From contig NZ_CP154845.1 in the NCBI RefSeq assembly GCF_047302285.1, positions 1,922,001 through 1,986,000 of the forward strand: a DNA stretch of 64,000 bases. Reading direction: 5' to 3'. This stretch comes from Robertmurraya sp047302285 (GTDB taxonomy: Bacteria > Bacillota > Bacilli > Bacillales > Cytobacillaceae). The notes beneath the pieces are model-generated. The model saw only the letters and a program-made list of their open reading frames with translations, did no database searches and was not told where the DNA came from. Positions 8,564 to 17,462 of the stretch are shown here, piece by piece. How positions within the stretch are numbered: the stretch's first letter is position 1; each line of letters starts with the position of its first letter. Both the position numbers and the translations under genes were made by a program.

Positions 8564-9844
8564 ATGTCTTTTCGTAGTAAATTGAATCGCCTAAAACCAC
8601 ATATTCGAAGTGAAAAAACGGATGATATAAAAACTTCTTTGCAAGGTGAGCAGCTTGGGGGAGTTGTTCCACATCAAGAGCAATGGGAACGAAATTTTGT
8701 CAGCCCATACTATTATGACGGTGATTTTTGTTTGATCCGTGAAAAGGAATATCCTTTGGAGCAAAAGTATGGGAAGTATACCTTTTCTCAATTTCTTGAT
8801 GCAGTTAGGGCTTGGAATCATAGCTCTGTTGAACACCCATTGTCTTCAAAGGGATATGATCATGAACAATTATTTTTCTTTGATACCGAGACAACAGGTT
8901 TAGGAGGAGGAACGGGAAATACGATTTTTCTGCTCGGCTATGCCTCCGTAAAAAATGATAAGGTCGTCTTACGTCAGCATTTTCTTCCGCATCCAGCAGC
9001 AGAGGTCCCATTGTATCAAAGCTTCCTTGAGAACATCGATTATCGAACGCTCGTGACCTATAATGGCAAAGCATTTGATTGGCCACAGGTAAAAACAAGG
9101 CATACACTAATAAGAGAACTCGTACCGAAGCTGCCATCTTTTGGCCATTTTGATTTATTTCATGGGGCGAGACGATTATGGAAGCATAAATTAGATAGGC
9201 TTAAACTATCAATCGTTGAAAAAGAAGTACTTGGGATTGAACGGGAGGAAGATGTACCTGGTTATCTTGCACCGATGATCTATTTTGATTTTGTTGAAAC
9301 AGGGAAGCCAGATGGAATGCTTGGTGTTTTGCAGCATAATGAAATGGATATCTTGTCTCTTATTACGCTGTACACTCATATCACCTTCCAGCTTTTAAAT
9401 ATTGATCAATCAAGGACGGTTTCAGAAGGCTATGAGGTGGGACGGTGGTATGCTTCCTTAGGAGAAAGCACAGGTGCATTAGAAAATCTTTCTTTGGTTG
9501 CAAACGGAACAGAAGAGAGTGCTTTAAAGGCAAAACTAGCCCTCTCTTTGGAACGCAAAAAATTAAAAGAATGGGATTCGGCAGTTGTTCTTTGGCGAGA
9601 GCTTGCCGATGGTAACAACAAAAGTATGGCATTTGAGGCTTGCATTGAGTTAGCGAAGTACTATGAGCATCGGCAGAAAAATTTGCAGGACGCCCTCTCG
9701 TATTCGGAAAAAGCCCTTCACATTTTGCAAGAAAAAATGGCGATTTGGAGAGGAAAGGATTCTACTACATTTGCCGAGGTGGAAAAAAGAATTGAACGAA
9801 TTACAAAAAAAACAACTACAAAGAAAAAACCACTAATTCCCTAG
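8564..9844 (+). CDS. mrfB: MrfB (YprB) DEDDh-type exonuclease
   Basis: A 426-residue protein. Residues 100-275 form a DnaQ-like exonuclease fold: D107 and E109 in DTETTG, YNGKAFDWPQV in the middle, and HNEMD carrying the final His and Asp. Residues 290-425 are helical and TPR-like. In B. subtilis MrfB is the nuclease partner of MrfA. The ATG at 8564 is preferred because AGAGGGAAG precedes it; an in-frame GTG at 8534 overlaps the mrfA stop but lacks a clear ribosome-binding sequence. The 26-base gap to mrfA indicates one operon. Confidence 0.9.
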   Translation: MSFRSKLNRLKPHIRSEKTDDIKTSLQGEQLGGVVPHQEQWERNFVSPYYYDGDFCLIREKEYPLEQKYGKYTFSQFLDAVRAWNHSSVEHPLSSKGYDHEQLFFFDTETTGLGGGTGNTIFLLGYASVKNDKVVLRQHFLPHPAAEVPLYQSFLENIDYRTLVTYNGKAFDWPQVKTRHTLIRELVPKLPSFGHFDLFHGARRLWKHKLDRLKLSIVEKEVLGIEREEDVPGYLAPMIYFDFVETGKPDGMLGVLQHNEMDILSLITLYTHITFQLLNIDQSRTVSEGYEVGRWYASLGESTGALENLSLVANGTEESALKAKLALSLERKKLKEWDSAVVLWRELADGNNKSMAFEACIELAKYYEHRQKNLQDALSYSEKALHILQEKMAIWRGKDSTTFAEVEKRIERITKKTTTKKKPLIP

Positions 9845-9936
9845 TTGTCTAATCACTTTGACACAGTTACAATATGTATTATACGGTTGGCTTAAAAGAG
9901 CTTGCCAATGAATAAAGTTAAAGTGAGTGAAGAGCA

Positions 9937-10026
9937 TTGCAAAAGGTGATTTTACTTTTGTTTTTTATTATCATCGGTCTAACAGCGATTATTTTTACAA
10001 ACATTAAACATTATGCGTTATTTTAA
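9937..10026 (+). CDS. Possible 29-residue single-span membrane peptide
   Basis: A TTG-started frame encodes MQKVILLLFFIIIGLTAIIFTNIKHYALF, a single hydrophobic helix with a short basic tail. A promoter-like pair TTGACA/TATACG with 16-base spacing lies at 9858-9885. The ribosome-binding sequence is weak (GTGAG), or the start may be an internal GTG (9946) or TTG (9958), the latter preceded by AAGGTG. No known family is recognised. The region after mrfB up to 10060 holds nothing else I can support. Confidence 0.35.
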   Translation: MQKVILLLFFIIIGLTAIIFTNIKHYALF

Positions 10027-10059
10027 ATAAGGCTCCAGTTTTTGGGTCCTTTTTACATA

Positions 10060-10248
10060 GGCTGTTTTCGTACGGATTGTGGTTATTGAAATGGTCCTAA
10101 TGCCGACGATTTCGATTTTATATGGAGCACCGTACCACGGATGGAATAAGCAAGCTCTTTTCTCTGTTATTTTTTGCTTACCCGTATAAATAAGGATTTT
10201 CTATTTGATGTTATTGATAGGTAGCAACAAGTACTTTGAAAAGAGCTT
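10060..10248. repeat. Possible decayed MITE-like inverted-repeat element
   Basis: The left end (GGCTGTTTTCGTACGGATTG) and the inverted right end around 10220-10245 share an imperfect pattern, GCTxTTTTC then TTGTxGC, about 185 bases apart. No reading frame of note lies between. It resembles short non-coding repeats that I recall from Bacillaceae intergenic regions, but I cannot count copies. Confidence is low. Confidence 0.3.
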
Positions 10249-10270
10249 TTACATAAGGAGTTTCTAAAAT

Positions 10271-10834
10271 TTGAGTAAGGTAGCGGTTATTTCTGGATAT
10301 AAACCACATGAGCTTGGATTATTTAGTCATAATGATCCAAACATTGAATACATTAAATTAGCGCTAAAAAAACAATTGCTCGCACGACTTGATGAAGGGC
10401 TAGAATGGGTTATGATTAGTGGCCAACTAGGAACTGAACTTTGGGGAGCAGAAGTTGTTTTTGACCTACAGCTTGAGGGATATGACGATTTAAAGCTTGC
10501 AGTTATTACTCCTTTTTTGAATCAAGAAGAAAACTGGAAGGACGAGAAAAAAGAGTGGTATGAATCAATCCTAATCCAAGCAGATTTTGTTGATTCTATT
10601 ACGAAAAAAAAGTACGAAAATCCTTGGCAGTTTCGTTTGAAAAACCAGTTCTTAGTGGAAAAGAGTGATGCACTAATTCTTTTATACGATTCTGAAAAAG
10701 ACGGTAGTCCTAAGTTTTTGTATGAAACAGCACGGAAATATCAAGAGAATCATCCGTATGAGATCGATTTAATTGATTTTTACGATCTTCAAGCTATTGT
10801 TGAAGAAGAACAGATGAAAAATAGCGATTTTTAA
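10271..10834 (+). CDS. ypsA: YpsA, SLOG-superfamily protein
   Basis: A 187-residue cytosolic protein with the YpsA signature: an N-terminal SGYKPHELGLF, the MISGQLGTELWGAEV segment (nucleotide-type binding loop near residues 50-62) and DALILLYDSEKDGSPKF near the C-terminus. YpsA belongs to the SLOG superfamily related to LOG and DprA; in B. subtilis and Staphylococcus aureus it influences cell division. The TTG start has AAGGAG 10 bases upstream. Adjacent gpsB is also a division gene, which agrees with the usual order. Confidence 0.9.
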   Translation: MSKVAVISGYKPHELGLFSHNDPNIEYIKLALKKQLLARLDEGLEWVMISGQLGTELWGAEVVFDLQLEGYDDLKLAVITPFLNQEENWKDEKKEWYESILIQADFVDSITKKKYENPWQFRLKNQFLVEKSDALILLYDSEKDGSPKFLYETARKYQENHPYEIDLIDFYDLQAIVEEEQMKNSDF

Positions 10835-10934
10835 TAAAAAATCAGTAGAACTTGGCATATTTGAAAAGAAAAATTGACAAAGTTGCATATTTTTGAAAAA
10901 ATAATGATAACGATTGGCGTTTAGAGGTGAATAT

Positions 10935-11246
10935 ATGCATTCAGATAAAATAAGATTATCGGCAAAAGATATTTTGGAAAAAGAGTTTAAAACAGCAATG
11001 CGAGGCTATAAACCTGAAGATGTAGATAAATTTCTAGATATTATCATCAAGGATTATGAAACGATGCAAGCAGAAATCGAAGAGCTCCAACAAGAAAACA
11101 TCAAGCTCAAAAGGGTTGCAGAGGAATCGGCCAAGCGTCCAGCTCCAGCACCTGCTCCACAAACAACGGGTACAACGAACTTCGATATATTAAAGAGATT
11201 ATCGAATTTAGAGAAGCATGTGTTTGGAAGCAAGCTGTACGACTGA
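10935..11246 (+). CDS. gpsB: Cell division regulator GpsB
   Basis: A 103-residue DivIVA-like protein. Residues 1-65 hold the membrane-binding and coiled-coil domain with the typical LSAKDILEKEFKTAMRGYKPEDVDKFLDIIIKDYE. A Pro/Ala-rich linker (about 70-85) and a short helical trimerisation tail ending HVFGSKLYD follow. GpsB moves between the septum and lateral wall and helps control penicillin-binding protein placement. TAGAGGTG lies 6 bases before the ATG. It sits between ypsA and rnpB as in B. subtilis. Confidence 0.95.
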   Translation: MHSDKIRLSAKDILEKEFKTAMRGYKPEDVDKFLDIIIKDYETMQAEIEELQQENIKLKRVAEESAKRPAPAPAPQTTGTTNFDILKRLSNLEKHVFGSKLYD

Positions 11247-11270
11247 TAGAAATTGAAACAATAATTTCCA

Positions 11271-11299
11271 TTGCTATTCTTTTCATTCTTTCATATAAT
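11271..11299 (+). promoter_or_regulatory. Sigma-A promoter of rnpB
   Basis: TTGCTA and a perfect TATAAT are separated by 17 bases. The expected start falls at about 11306-11310, which is where the RNase P RNA sequence begins. Confidence 0.85.
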
Positions 11300-11309
11300 A
11301 ATTCTTGTA

Positions 11310-11738
11310 GTTAATAACGTTCGGGTAATCGCTGCAATAAGCTTTTAGCGAATTGTAGAGGAAAGTCCATGCTCGCACAGGCTGAGATGTCTGTAGTGTT
11401 CGTGCCTAGCGAAAAAATAAGCTAGGGCATTAAGGAAGAGGCGTAGCTTCTTCTTTTTTGACGGCAGGGAAAATGCCTAAGTCATTGATGATATGGCATG
11501 AATACCTTGAAAGTGCCACAGTGACGGAGCCTCCTCAGAAATGAGTAGGGTGGAACGAGGTAAACCCCACGAGCGAGAAACCCAAATTATGGTAGGGGCA
11601 CCTTCTTTAAGGAATTGAACGAGAAAGAAGGACAGGTTCATTGTAATCTGTAGATAGATGATTACCACCGGAGTACAAGACGAAGGTCGTTTGCAGTACA
11701 AAGGAACAAAACATGGCTTACAGAACGTTATTAAGGAC
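11310..11738 (+). ncRNA. rnpB: RNase P RNA, Bacillus (B) type
   Basis: The catalytic RNA of RNase P, which matures tRNA 5' ends. Conserved stretches match B. subtilis rnpB closely: CGTTCGGGTAATCGCTGCA at the 5' end, GTAGAGGAAAGTCCATGCTC, GAAAGTGCCACAGTGACG, GCGAGAAACCCAAAT and ACAAAACATGGCTTACAGAA near the 3' end. Helix P1 is formed by TTAATAACGTT (11311-11321) with AACGTTATTAA (11725-11735). At about 430 bases it is slightly longer than the 401-base B. subtilis RNA, with extra length near 11430-11460. Confidence 0.96.
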
Positions 11739-11776
11739 TTTAAAACATGATTATGAAGTGAAAATGACTTGTTTGG

Positions 11777-11806
11777 AAAAGCTCTCCACAGTGGAGGGCT
11801 TTTCTT
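11777..11806 (+). terminator. Intrinsic terminator downstream of rnpB
   Basis: AAAAGCTCTCCAC pairs with GTGGAGGGCTTTT, one G-T wobble, almost without loop, followed by TCTT. It is the first strong hairpin after the RNA gene. Confidence 0.75.
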
Positions 11807-11866
11807 ATGCTTTAGGAAATTATAGATTTCGCGGTTGTGTATAACGTTGTTACGAAGTGTATCTAC

Positions 11867-12015
11867 GTCTAGCTCCAGCGCCTATCGCCTAACAAACTTC
11901 AGGTCCCCTCCCTACGATAAGTCAACCAAGAATTGCTATCGCAATTCAGGTTTCCTATATCTCAGTCGAGGCCCTTCCAGTTATGTACGGCGATGTTCAA
12001 GGCGCTTGCGCTTTT
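11867..12015. repeat. Dispersed Bacillaceae intergenic repeat with hairpin ends
   Basis: The element begins CGTCTAGCTCCAGCGCCTA and ends AAGGCGCTTGCGCTTTTTTT, with AGGCGC/GCGCCT type inverted ends and an inner ATAAGTCAACCAAG segment. I recall this pattern as a dispersed non-coding repeat in Bacillaceae genomes. No coding frame is convincing. The GC-rich 3' hairpin plus T run can also act as a terminator. Together with the rnpB terminator and the short leader of the next gene it accounts for the 11740-12150 gap. Confidence 0.6.
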
Positions 12016-12150
12016 TTTATGTGTTTTAATAAAATTTACTTTTTAACATAAATGACATACATATGTTTTTTATTGACTGTCACCATATGATTTAATAGAG
12101 ATAGAAGAGTATAAACACAGCAAAGCGGAATCAGCAATGGGGGTTTTTTT

Positions 12151-13902
12151 GTGGCTGAGAAGAAAACTGGTCATTACTTGATAAAAGATAGGTCAAAACA
12201 AAAAGATTTTCAAAATGAAAGGCAAATCGCTGCCAAAGTATTAGAAAACATTAGTGAGGGTGTTATCATTACAGATAAAAAAGGTAATATCCTGGCTGTC
12301 AATCCTGCTTTTGAAATCGTAACAGGCTATTTGGAAGCAGAAGTTATTGGACATAATCCACGTATTTTCCAATCGGGGATTCATGGCCCAAGCTTCTATC
12401 AGGAGATGTGGAAAAATGTTTTGACACTTGGAAAATGGCAGGGTGAGATTTGGAATAAAAAGAAAAACGGGGATGTCTACCCTGAATGGATCACGATAAG
12501 TTCGATTAAAGATAAGTTGGGTGAGGTGACAAATTTTGTTGCCGTTTTCTCAGATATAACCGATCGAAAGCATGCAGAAGAAAAACTAAGACAACTTGCT
12601 CATTATGATTCTTTAACAGGAGTTGCGAATCGGTACACGTTGAACAAGCACTTGGACAGTCTAATTGAAACCGCATCAAAGTATAATCAACAACTAGCTG
12701 TTTTATTTCTAGATTTGGACCGTTTTAAACAAATAAATGATACACTTGGACATAACTACGGAGATCAGCTTTTAAAGGAAGTTTCTCTTCGTCTAAAAAG
12801 ATTGATTAAAAATAAAGATTTAATCGCAAGACTAGGTGGAGATGAATTCGTCATCGTCCTCTCAAATATAAAACATCCAAAAGAGGCTGTCAGTGTGGCA
12901 GAGGATATTATAGATGCTCTTTCTTCATCATTTATCCTCAATCATCATGAGGTGTATGTAACAACGAGCATTGGAATCAGTTTGTTTCCGCTTGATGGAA
13001 GTTCGCTTGAAACCCTGTTGCGAAATGCAGATAAGGCAATGTACAAAGCAAAATCTAATGGGAAAAATCAGTATGAACTCTATCATGAAGAAATGCATAA
13101 AGACGAATCGAAACAAATGAAAATGGAAGTCAATCTTCGGAAGGCTCTTGAGCATAATGAATTTTTTCTTGTTTATCAACCACAGATCAATCTTAAGACA
13201 GGTAAAATTATTGGAATTGAAGCGTTAATTCGCTGGAAACAAAATGAACAAGGTGTTATTTCACCACGCCAATTTATCCCATTGGCAGAAGAAACGGGAT
13301 TAATTGTACCGATAAGCGAATGGGTCATAAACCAGGCGTTTTCGGATATACAAAAGATCCATTTACATGGACATTCAAAGATGATGGTAAGTATTAATAT
13401 ATCTGCCCTTCACTTCAATCAAGAAAACTTTGTGAAATCAGTGGAAACGACTCTGCAGCATACAAACGTCAATCCGCATTCAGTTGATTTTGAATTAACT
13501 GAGAGTACGATTATGCCAAATGCCTCTGAGACGATTACCAAACTGGTTAAGCTCAAAAAATTGGGAATTAAACTCTCGATTGATGATTTTGGGACAGGCT
13601 ATTCGTCTTTAAGTTATTTAAACCGCTTTCCGTTGGATACACTGAAAATAGACAAAAGTTTTATAAAGAATATTGATAAATATCATGATGATTCTAGTAT
13701 TGTAGAGGCGATTATATCGATTGCCCATCGATTAAATTTATCTGTGGTCGCTGAAGGTGTGGAAAGTAAAAAACAAGTATCCTTTTTGAAAACAGGAGAC
13801 TGTGATCATATACAAGGCTTTTATATAACAAAACCACTCCCATTTGAGGAACTGATCGATTTTCTTGAATACTGGGACGAAGATCAAATAATTAAAGGGT
13901 GA
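12151..13902 (+). CDS. PAS-GGDEF-EAL cyclic-di-GMP protein
   Basis: A 583-residue cytosolic signalling protein. A PAS domain (about 25-140, with NPAFEIVTGY) is followed by a GGDEF domain (about 150-310) with intact GGDEF in RLGGDEFVIVL, and an EAL domain (about 325-575). The EAL part keeps EALIRW, ELTES, DDFGTGYSS, KIDKSF and EGVES, so phosphodiesterase activity is likely. The inhibitory RxxD site before GGDEF is altered to KNKD. It is soluble, with no membrane segment. The GTG start follows GGGGG by 8 bases. The next gene starts only 4 bases after its stop. Confidence 0.93.
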   Translation: MAEKKTGHYLIKDRSKQKDFQNERQIAAKVLENISEGVIITDKKGNILAVNPAFEIVTGYLEAEVIGHNPRIFQSGIHGPSFYQEMWKNVLTLGKWQGEIWNKKKNGDVYPEWITISSIKDKLGEVTNFVAVFSDITDRKHAEEKLRQLAHYDSLTGVANRYTLNKHLDSLIETASKYNQQLAVLFLDLDRFKQINDTLGHNYGDQLLKEVSLRLKRLIKNKDLIARLGGDEFVIVLSNIKHPKEAVSVAEDIIDALSSSFILNHHEVYVTTSIGISLFPLDGSSLETLLRNADKAMYKAKSNGKNQYELYHEEMHKDESKQMKMEVNLRKALEHNEFFLVYQPQINLKTGKIIGIEALIRWKQNEQGVISPRQFIPLAEETGLIVPISEWVINQAFSDIQKIHLHGHSKMMVSINISALHFNQENFVKSVETTLQHTNVNPHSVDFELTESTIMPNASETITKLVKLKKLGIKLSIDDFGTGYSSLSYLNRFPLDTLKIDKSFIKNIDKYHDDSSIVEAIISIAHRLNLSVVAEGVESKKQVSFLKTGDCDHIQGFYITKPLPFEELIDFLEYWDEDQIIKG

Positions 13903-13906
13903 AAAA

Positions 13907-15049
13907 ATGTCTAAATATCTATTAATCGCCACATCTGCAATGGGCTTGGAAGCAATTGTGGCAAAGGAAGTAAGAGAACTTGGTTATGAATGTGAAGTAG
14001 ACAATGGGCGAATTTATTTTCGCGGTGATGAGCTTGCCATTGTACGCAGCAATTTATGGCTAAGAACAGCAGATAGAATCAAATTAGTAGTAGGCGAATT
14101 TAAGGCAACGACCTTTGATGAGCTGTTTGAAAAAACAAAGGCATTGCCATGGGAACAATTTTTACCTGAAAATGCCGAATTTCCTGTTTCAGGGAAATCA
14201 GTAAAATCAAAACTTTTTAGTGTATCAGATTGTCAAGCCATCGTGAAGAAGGCAATTGTAGAACGACTCAGAAAGAATTATAAAAAAACAACATGGTTTG
14301 AGGAAAATGGTCCACTTTTTAAAATCGAAGTGTCAATATTAAAGGATAAAGCGCTATTAACGATTGATTGTAGTGGAGCAGGACTTCATCGTAGGGGCTA
14401 TCGTGTTGGACAAGGGGAAGCGCCAATTAAAGAAACTTTGGCTGCGGCTTTAGTGTTATTAACGAATTGGACCCCTGATCGTCCTTTTGTTGACCCATTT
14501 TGTGGTTCTGGAACGCTGACGATTGAAGCTGCGTTAATAGGTCAAAATATCGCGCCCGGTTTTAACAGAGAGTTTGTTTCTGAAAATTGGGGTTGGATAA
14601 CAGATAAACAGTGGGACGAAGGTAGAATGGAAGCCGAAGATCTCGCTAAGTATGACCAGCCTATCGATATTACTGGTACGGATCTCGATCATCGAATGGT
14701 CAAAATTGCTAGTGAAAATGCGATTGAAGCAGGACTTGCAGATTTGATTGCCTTTAAGCAAATGCAAGTAAAGGATTTTACGACAACGAAGGAATATGGT
14801 GTTATTGTTGGCAATCCTCCGTACGGGGAAAGACTTGGGGACAAAGAAGCAGTGGAGAAAATGTATCGCGAGATGGGACAAGCTTTTGCCCCATATGATA
14901 CATGGTCTGTCTACATGCTTACTTCAAATGAAAACTTTGAAGCTTGCTACGGGAAACCAGCGACAAAGAAAAGAAAACTGTTCAATGGCTTTATTAAAAC
15001 GGATTACTACCAGTATTGGGGGAAAAGACCTCCGCGAAATAAAGATTAA
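13907..15049 (+). CDS. ypsC: THUMP-domain RNA guanine-N2 methyltransferase YpsC
   Basis: A 380-residue protein with an N-terminal THUMP RNA-binding domain (about 50-160) and a Rossmann methyltransferase domain (about 165-375). DPFCGSGTLTIEAA is the SAM-binding motif and NPPYGERLGD the catalytic NPPY motif of N2-guanine methyltransferases related to RlmL/YcbY. The likely target is a guanine in 23S rRNA, by family. The start ATG follows AAAGGGTG. Close spacing to the upstream cyclic-di-GMP gene suggests shared transcription. Confidence 0.92.
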   Translation: MSKYLLIATSAMGLEAIVAKEVRELGYECEVDNGRIYFRGDELAIVRSNLWLRTADRIKLVVGEFKATTFDELFEKTKALPWEQFLPENAEFPVSGKSVKSKLFSVSDCQAIVKKAIVERLRKNYKKTTWFEENGPLFKIEVSILKDKALLTIDCSGAGLHRRGYRVGQGEAPIKETLAAALVLLTNWTPDRPFVDPFCGSGTLTIEAALIGQNIAPGFNREFVSENWGWITDKQWDEGRMEAEDLAKYDQPIDITGTDLDHRMVKIASENAIEAGLADLIAFKQMQVKDFTTTKEYGVIVGNPPYGERLGDKEAVEKMYREMGQAFAPYDTWSVYMLTSNENFEACYGKPATKKRKLFNGFIKTDYYQYWGKRPPRNKD

Positions 15050-15113
15050 GGTATAAACCAAGCAACGATAGAATAGAATACTATTGTCATTAATTGGATT
15101 TGGAGGAGTGGCA

Positions 15114-15290
15114 ATGAGATATTCTACTATTGATTTTAATACAATTGAACGTGCCTTATCTTACTCGATTGAAGCACTTGGGAATGAGCAAAATGAAGAG
15201 CTTCAATCTCCAGCAATCGAAAAACTTGTGAACGCGAAAGAAGAATTAAAACGAGCGTTGTCATATTCTTTATCACGGATTAACGGATAG
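15114..15290 (+). CDS. Small helical protein, unknown function
   Basis: A 58-residue acidic protein, MRYSTIDFNTIERALSYSIEALG and so on, with an internal echo (RALSYSIE and RALSYSLS). The ATG at 15114 has GGAGGAGTGG immediately upstream; the open frame extends 10 codons further without support. A terminator follows within 30 bases, so it is a real short transcript or operon end. It is predicted to be helical and soluble. I do not recognise the family. Confidence 0.7.
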   Translation: MRYSTIDFNTIERALSYSIEALGNEQNEELQSPAIEKLVNAKEELKRALSYSLSRING

Positions 15291-15317
15291 CTTAAACACA
15301 AACACATAAAGTCAAAG

Positions 15318-15355
15318 GGCTGACTCTACAGTGATTCAGAGTTAGTCTTTTTTCT
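15318..15355 (+). terminator. Intrinsic terminator
   Basis: GGCTGACTCT and AGAGTTAGTC pair with wobbles around a 10-base loop and run into TTTTTTC. Confidence 0.8.
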
Positions 15356-15386
15356 TGTGGGTAGAGAAGAAAAATGGAGGATGAAC

Positions 15387-17312
15387 ATGCAAAAGACCAA
15401 ATTGCCTTTTACGGTTTCAAAGACGGAAACCTTTATGGATAAATTAGGAGAATGGATAGGGGATGTCTTTTACGATATTTTACCTGAGGCGGGCTTTGAG
15501 CTAAGGGATGAACAGGTCTATATGGCCTTTCAATTAGAGAAGGCTTTCAAGGAGAAAAAGGTTATTTTTGCTGAAGCGGGGGTTGGAACTGGAAAAACAA
15601 TCGTATATCTTCTTTACGCGATTTGTTATGCACGATATATGAATAAGCCTGCAATCATTGCCTGTGCCGATGAAAATTTAATTGAACAGCTTGTTAAAAA
15701 GGAAGGCGACATTGCTCGTCTTGAAAAAGCGCTAGATTTAACGATTGATGTTCGATTAGCGAAATCAAGAGATCAATATTTATGTTTGAAAAAATTGGAC
15801 AAGTCAGTTTTAGACGGAGAACCATATAGTGAAGTATACGACCAGCTCCCAGCATTTGTCCATCGAGATACTTCCATGCAGGCTTTTGCCCATTATGGAG
15901 ATCGAAAGGATTACCCGCAATTAACAAATGAGGAATGGCTAAATATTGGTTGGGATCCGTTGCAAGATTGCTTTTCATGTGAAATGAGGCATCGTTGCGG
16001 CCAAACGTTACACCGGGATTATTATCGGAACGCAACAGATTTAATTATATGCTCCCATGATTTTTATATGGAACATATTTGGACAAAGGAATCGAGAAAA
16101 CGGGAAGGCCAGTTGCCGCTTTTACCAGAAAGCTCATCTGTTGTGTTTGATGAAGGACATTTGCTTGAATATGCAAGCCAAAAAGCCCTTACGTACCGAC
16201 TTTCAGAGCTGACATTGGAAACCCTTTTGACGAGATTAATGGAAAATGATGTACGTGAAAAAACGCTTCATATTATCGATGAAGCGATCATGGAAAATGA
16301 ACATTTCTTTGCTGAAATCACAAAAGCGACAAATAAAAACAGCGAATCGGAAAAACAAATGCTCACGAAGACCCCTGCAGTGATGGCGCAAGCAAAAAAA
16401 CTACAACACCTACTGATGGAGCTTGAAGAAGAGCTTGTATTTGAAAGTGAAATGTATATCATTAATGAATATGATTTGAAAATTGTTGAGGAATATTTAG
16501 AACAAATTACGTATTCTTTATCTTTATTTTTAAAAGAGTTAAAAGGGATTATTTGGTTCGAGGAAACGAGCGAAGAAAGAACGCTCGTGATCATGCCAAG
16601 AATGGTTGAAGATATTATGAGAGAGGATGTTTTTTCGCAAAAGAAACCATTTATTTTCTCATCGGCAACTTTATCAGAAAACGGTTCCTTCCAATATATG
16701 GCGAAGAGCTTAGGTATCGATGATTATCTTTCATTTTCAGTCCAATCACCATTTGACTATGAGGAAAACATGGTCATCAAGATGCCTTCGTTTAATCGAG
16801 AGAATACTCATGCAAAGTATGAATATACATTGGAACAACTTCGTTCATCAAATGGTAGGGGACTCGTTTTATTCACTACAGAGGATGATTTGAAGCAATT
16901 TAAAGCCTTTTCTGCTGGAAAGTCAGACTTTCTGATTTATTTTGAGGGAGATGCAGAAATTAGTACTTTAGTTGCCCGTTTTCAAAACGAGGAAGAGTCT
17001 GTCCTCTGTGCTACACATCTGTGGGAAGGGCTAGATATTCCTGGCAGCTCTCTTGAAAATGTCATTATATTTGATTTGCCATTCCCGCCCCATGATCCTG
17101 TATTTACAGCAAAGCGTGAAGGTTCTAAGGATCCATTCGAAGAAGTGGATATGCCCTATATGCTTTTACGTTTACGCCAAGGGATAGGGCGCCTTATTCG
17201 TTCACACGAAGATAAAGGAATTGTTCATATATTAATCAAAGATGATCTGAACGGGAATGTGTTGGAAAAAGTAAAGCATGTTCTACCTATTGAAGTACAA
17301 GGAATTAAATAA
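15387..17312 (+). CDS. ypvA: DinG/XPD-type ATP-dependent helicase YpvA
   Basis: A 641-residue superfamily 2 helicase. Walker A is AEAGVGTGKT (about residue 65), the Walker B box is DEGH in VVFDEGHLLE, SSATLSE is motif III, and RLRQGIGRLIRS is motif VI. Four cysteines between Walker A and DEGH (YLCLKK, DCFSC and RHRCGQ) fit the 4Fe-4S cluster of XPD/DinG helicases. It probably unwinds 5'-overhang or unusual DNA structures in repair. The ATG at 15387 has GGAGG 6 bases upstream; the open frame extends 10 codons upstream to a GTG. Confidence 0.88.
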   Translation: MQKTKLPFTVSKTETFMDKLGEWIGDVFYDILPEAGFELRDEQVYMAFQLEKAFKEKKVIFAEAGVGTGKTIVYLLYAICYARYMNKPAIIACADENLIEQLVKKEGDIARLEKALDLTIDVRLAKSRDQYLCLKKLDKSVLDGEPYSEVYDQLPAFVHRDTSMQAFAHYGDRKDYPQLTNEEWLNIGWDPLQDCFSCEMRHRCGQTLHRDYYRNATDLIICSHDFYMEHIWTKESRKREGQLPLLPESSSVVFDEGHLLEYASQKALTYRLSELTLETLLTRLMENDVREKTLHIIDEAIMENEHFFAEITKATNKNSESEKQMLTKTPAVMAQAKKLQHLLMELEEELVFESEMYIINEYDLKIVEEYLEQITYSLSLFLKELKGIIWFEETSEERTLVIMPRMVEDIMREDVFSQKKPFIFSSATLSENGSFQYMAKSLGIDDYLSFSVQSPFDYEENMVIKMPSFNRENTHAKYEYTLEQLRSSNGRGLVLFTTEDDLKQFKAFSAGKSDFLIYFEGDAEISTLVARFQNEEESVLCATHLWEGLDIPGSSLENVIIFDLPFPPHDPVFTAKREGSKDPFEEVDMPYMLLRLRQGIGRLIRSHEDKGIVHILIKDDLNGNVLEKVKHVLPIEVQGIK

Positions 17313-17319
17313 CAAAATA

Positions 17320-17356
17320 TTTCCCCTTTCGATGACAAATGAAAGGGGATTTTTTG
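17320..17356 (+). terminator. Intrinsic terminator after ypvA
   Basis: CCCCTTTC and GAAAGGGG flank a 10-base loop, followed by ATTTTTTG. Confidence 0.88.
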
Positions 17357-17462
17357 TATTACACTGATTAAAGTTTGATGATTAATGAATATCCAAAAGC
17401 TTATCGCTCTCGTAAAAGTGTTATAATTTTAGCAATATGACTATACTCGGAGGGAATAGGGG

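Noticed and set aside
11477..11701. Open frame on the minus strand inside the RNase P RNA
   Set aside because: The region is entirely conserved rnpB sequence; the frame has no ribosome-binding sequence and no protein-like composition.
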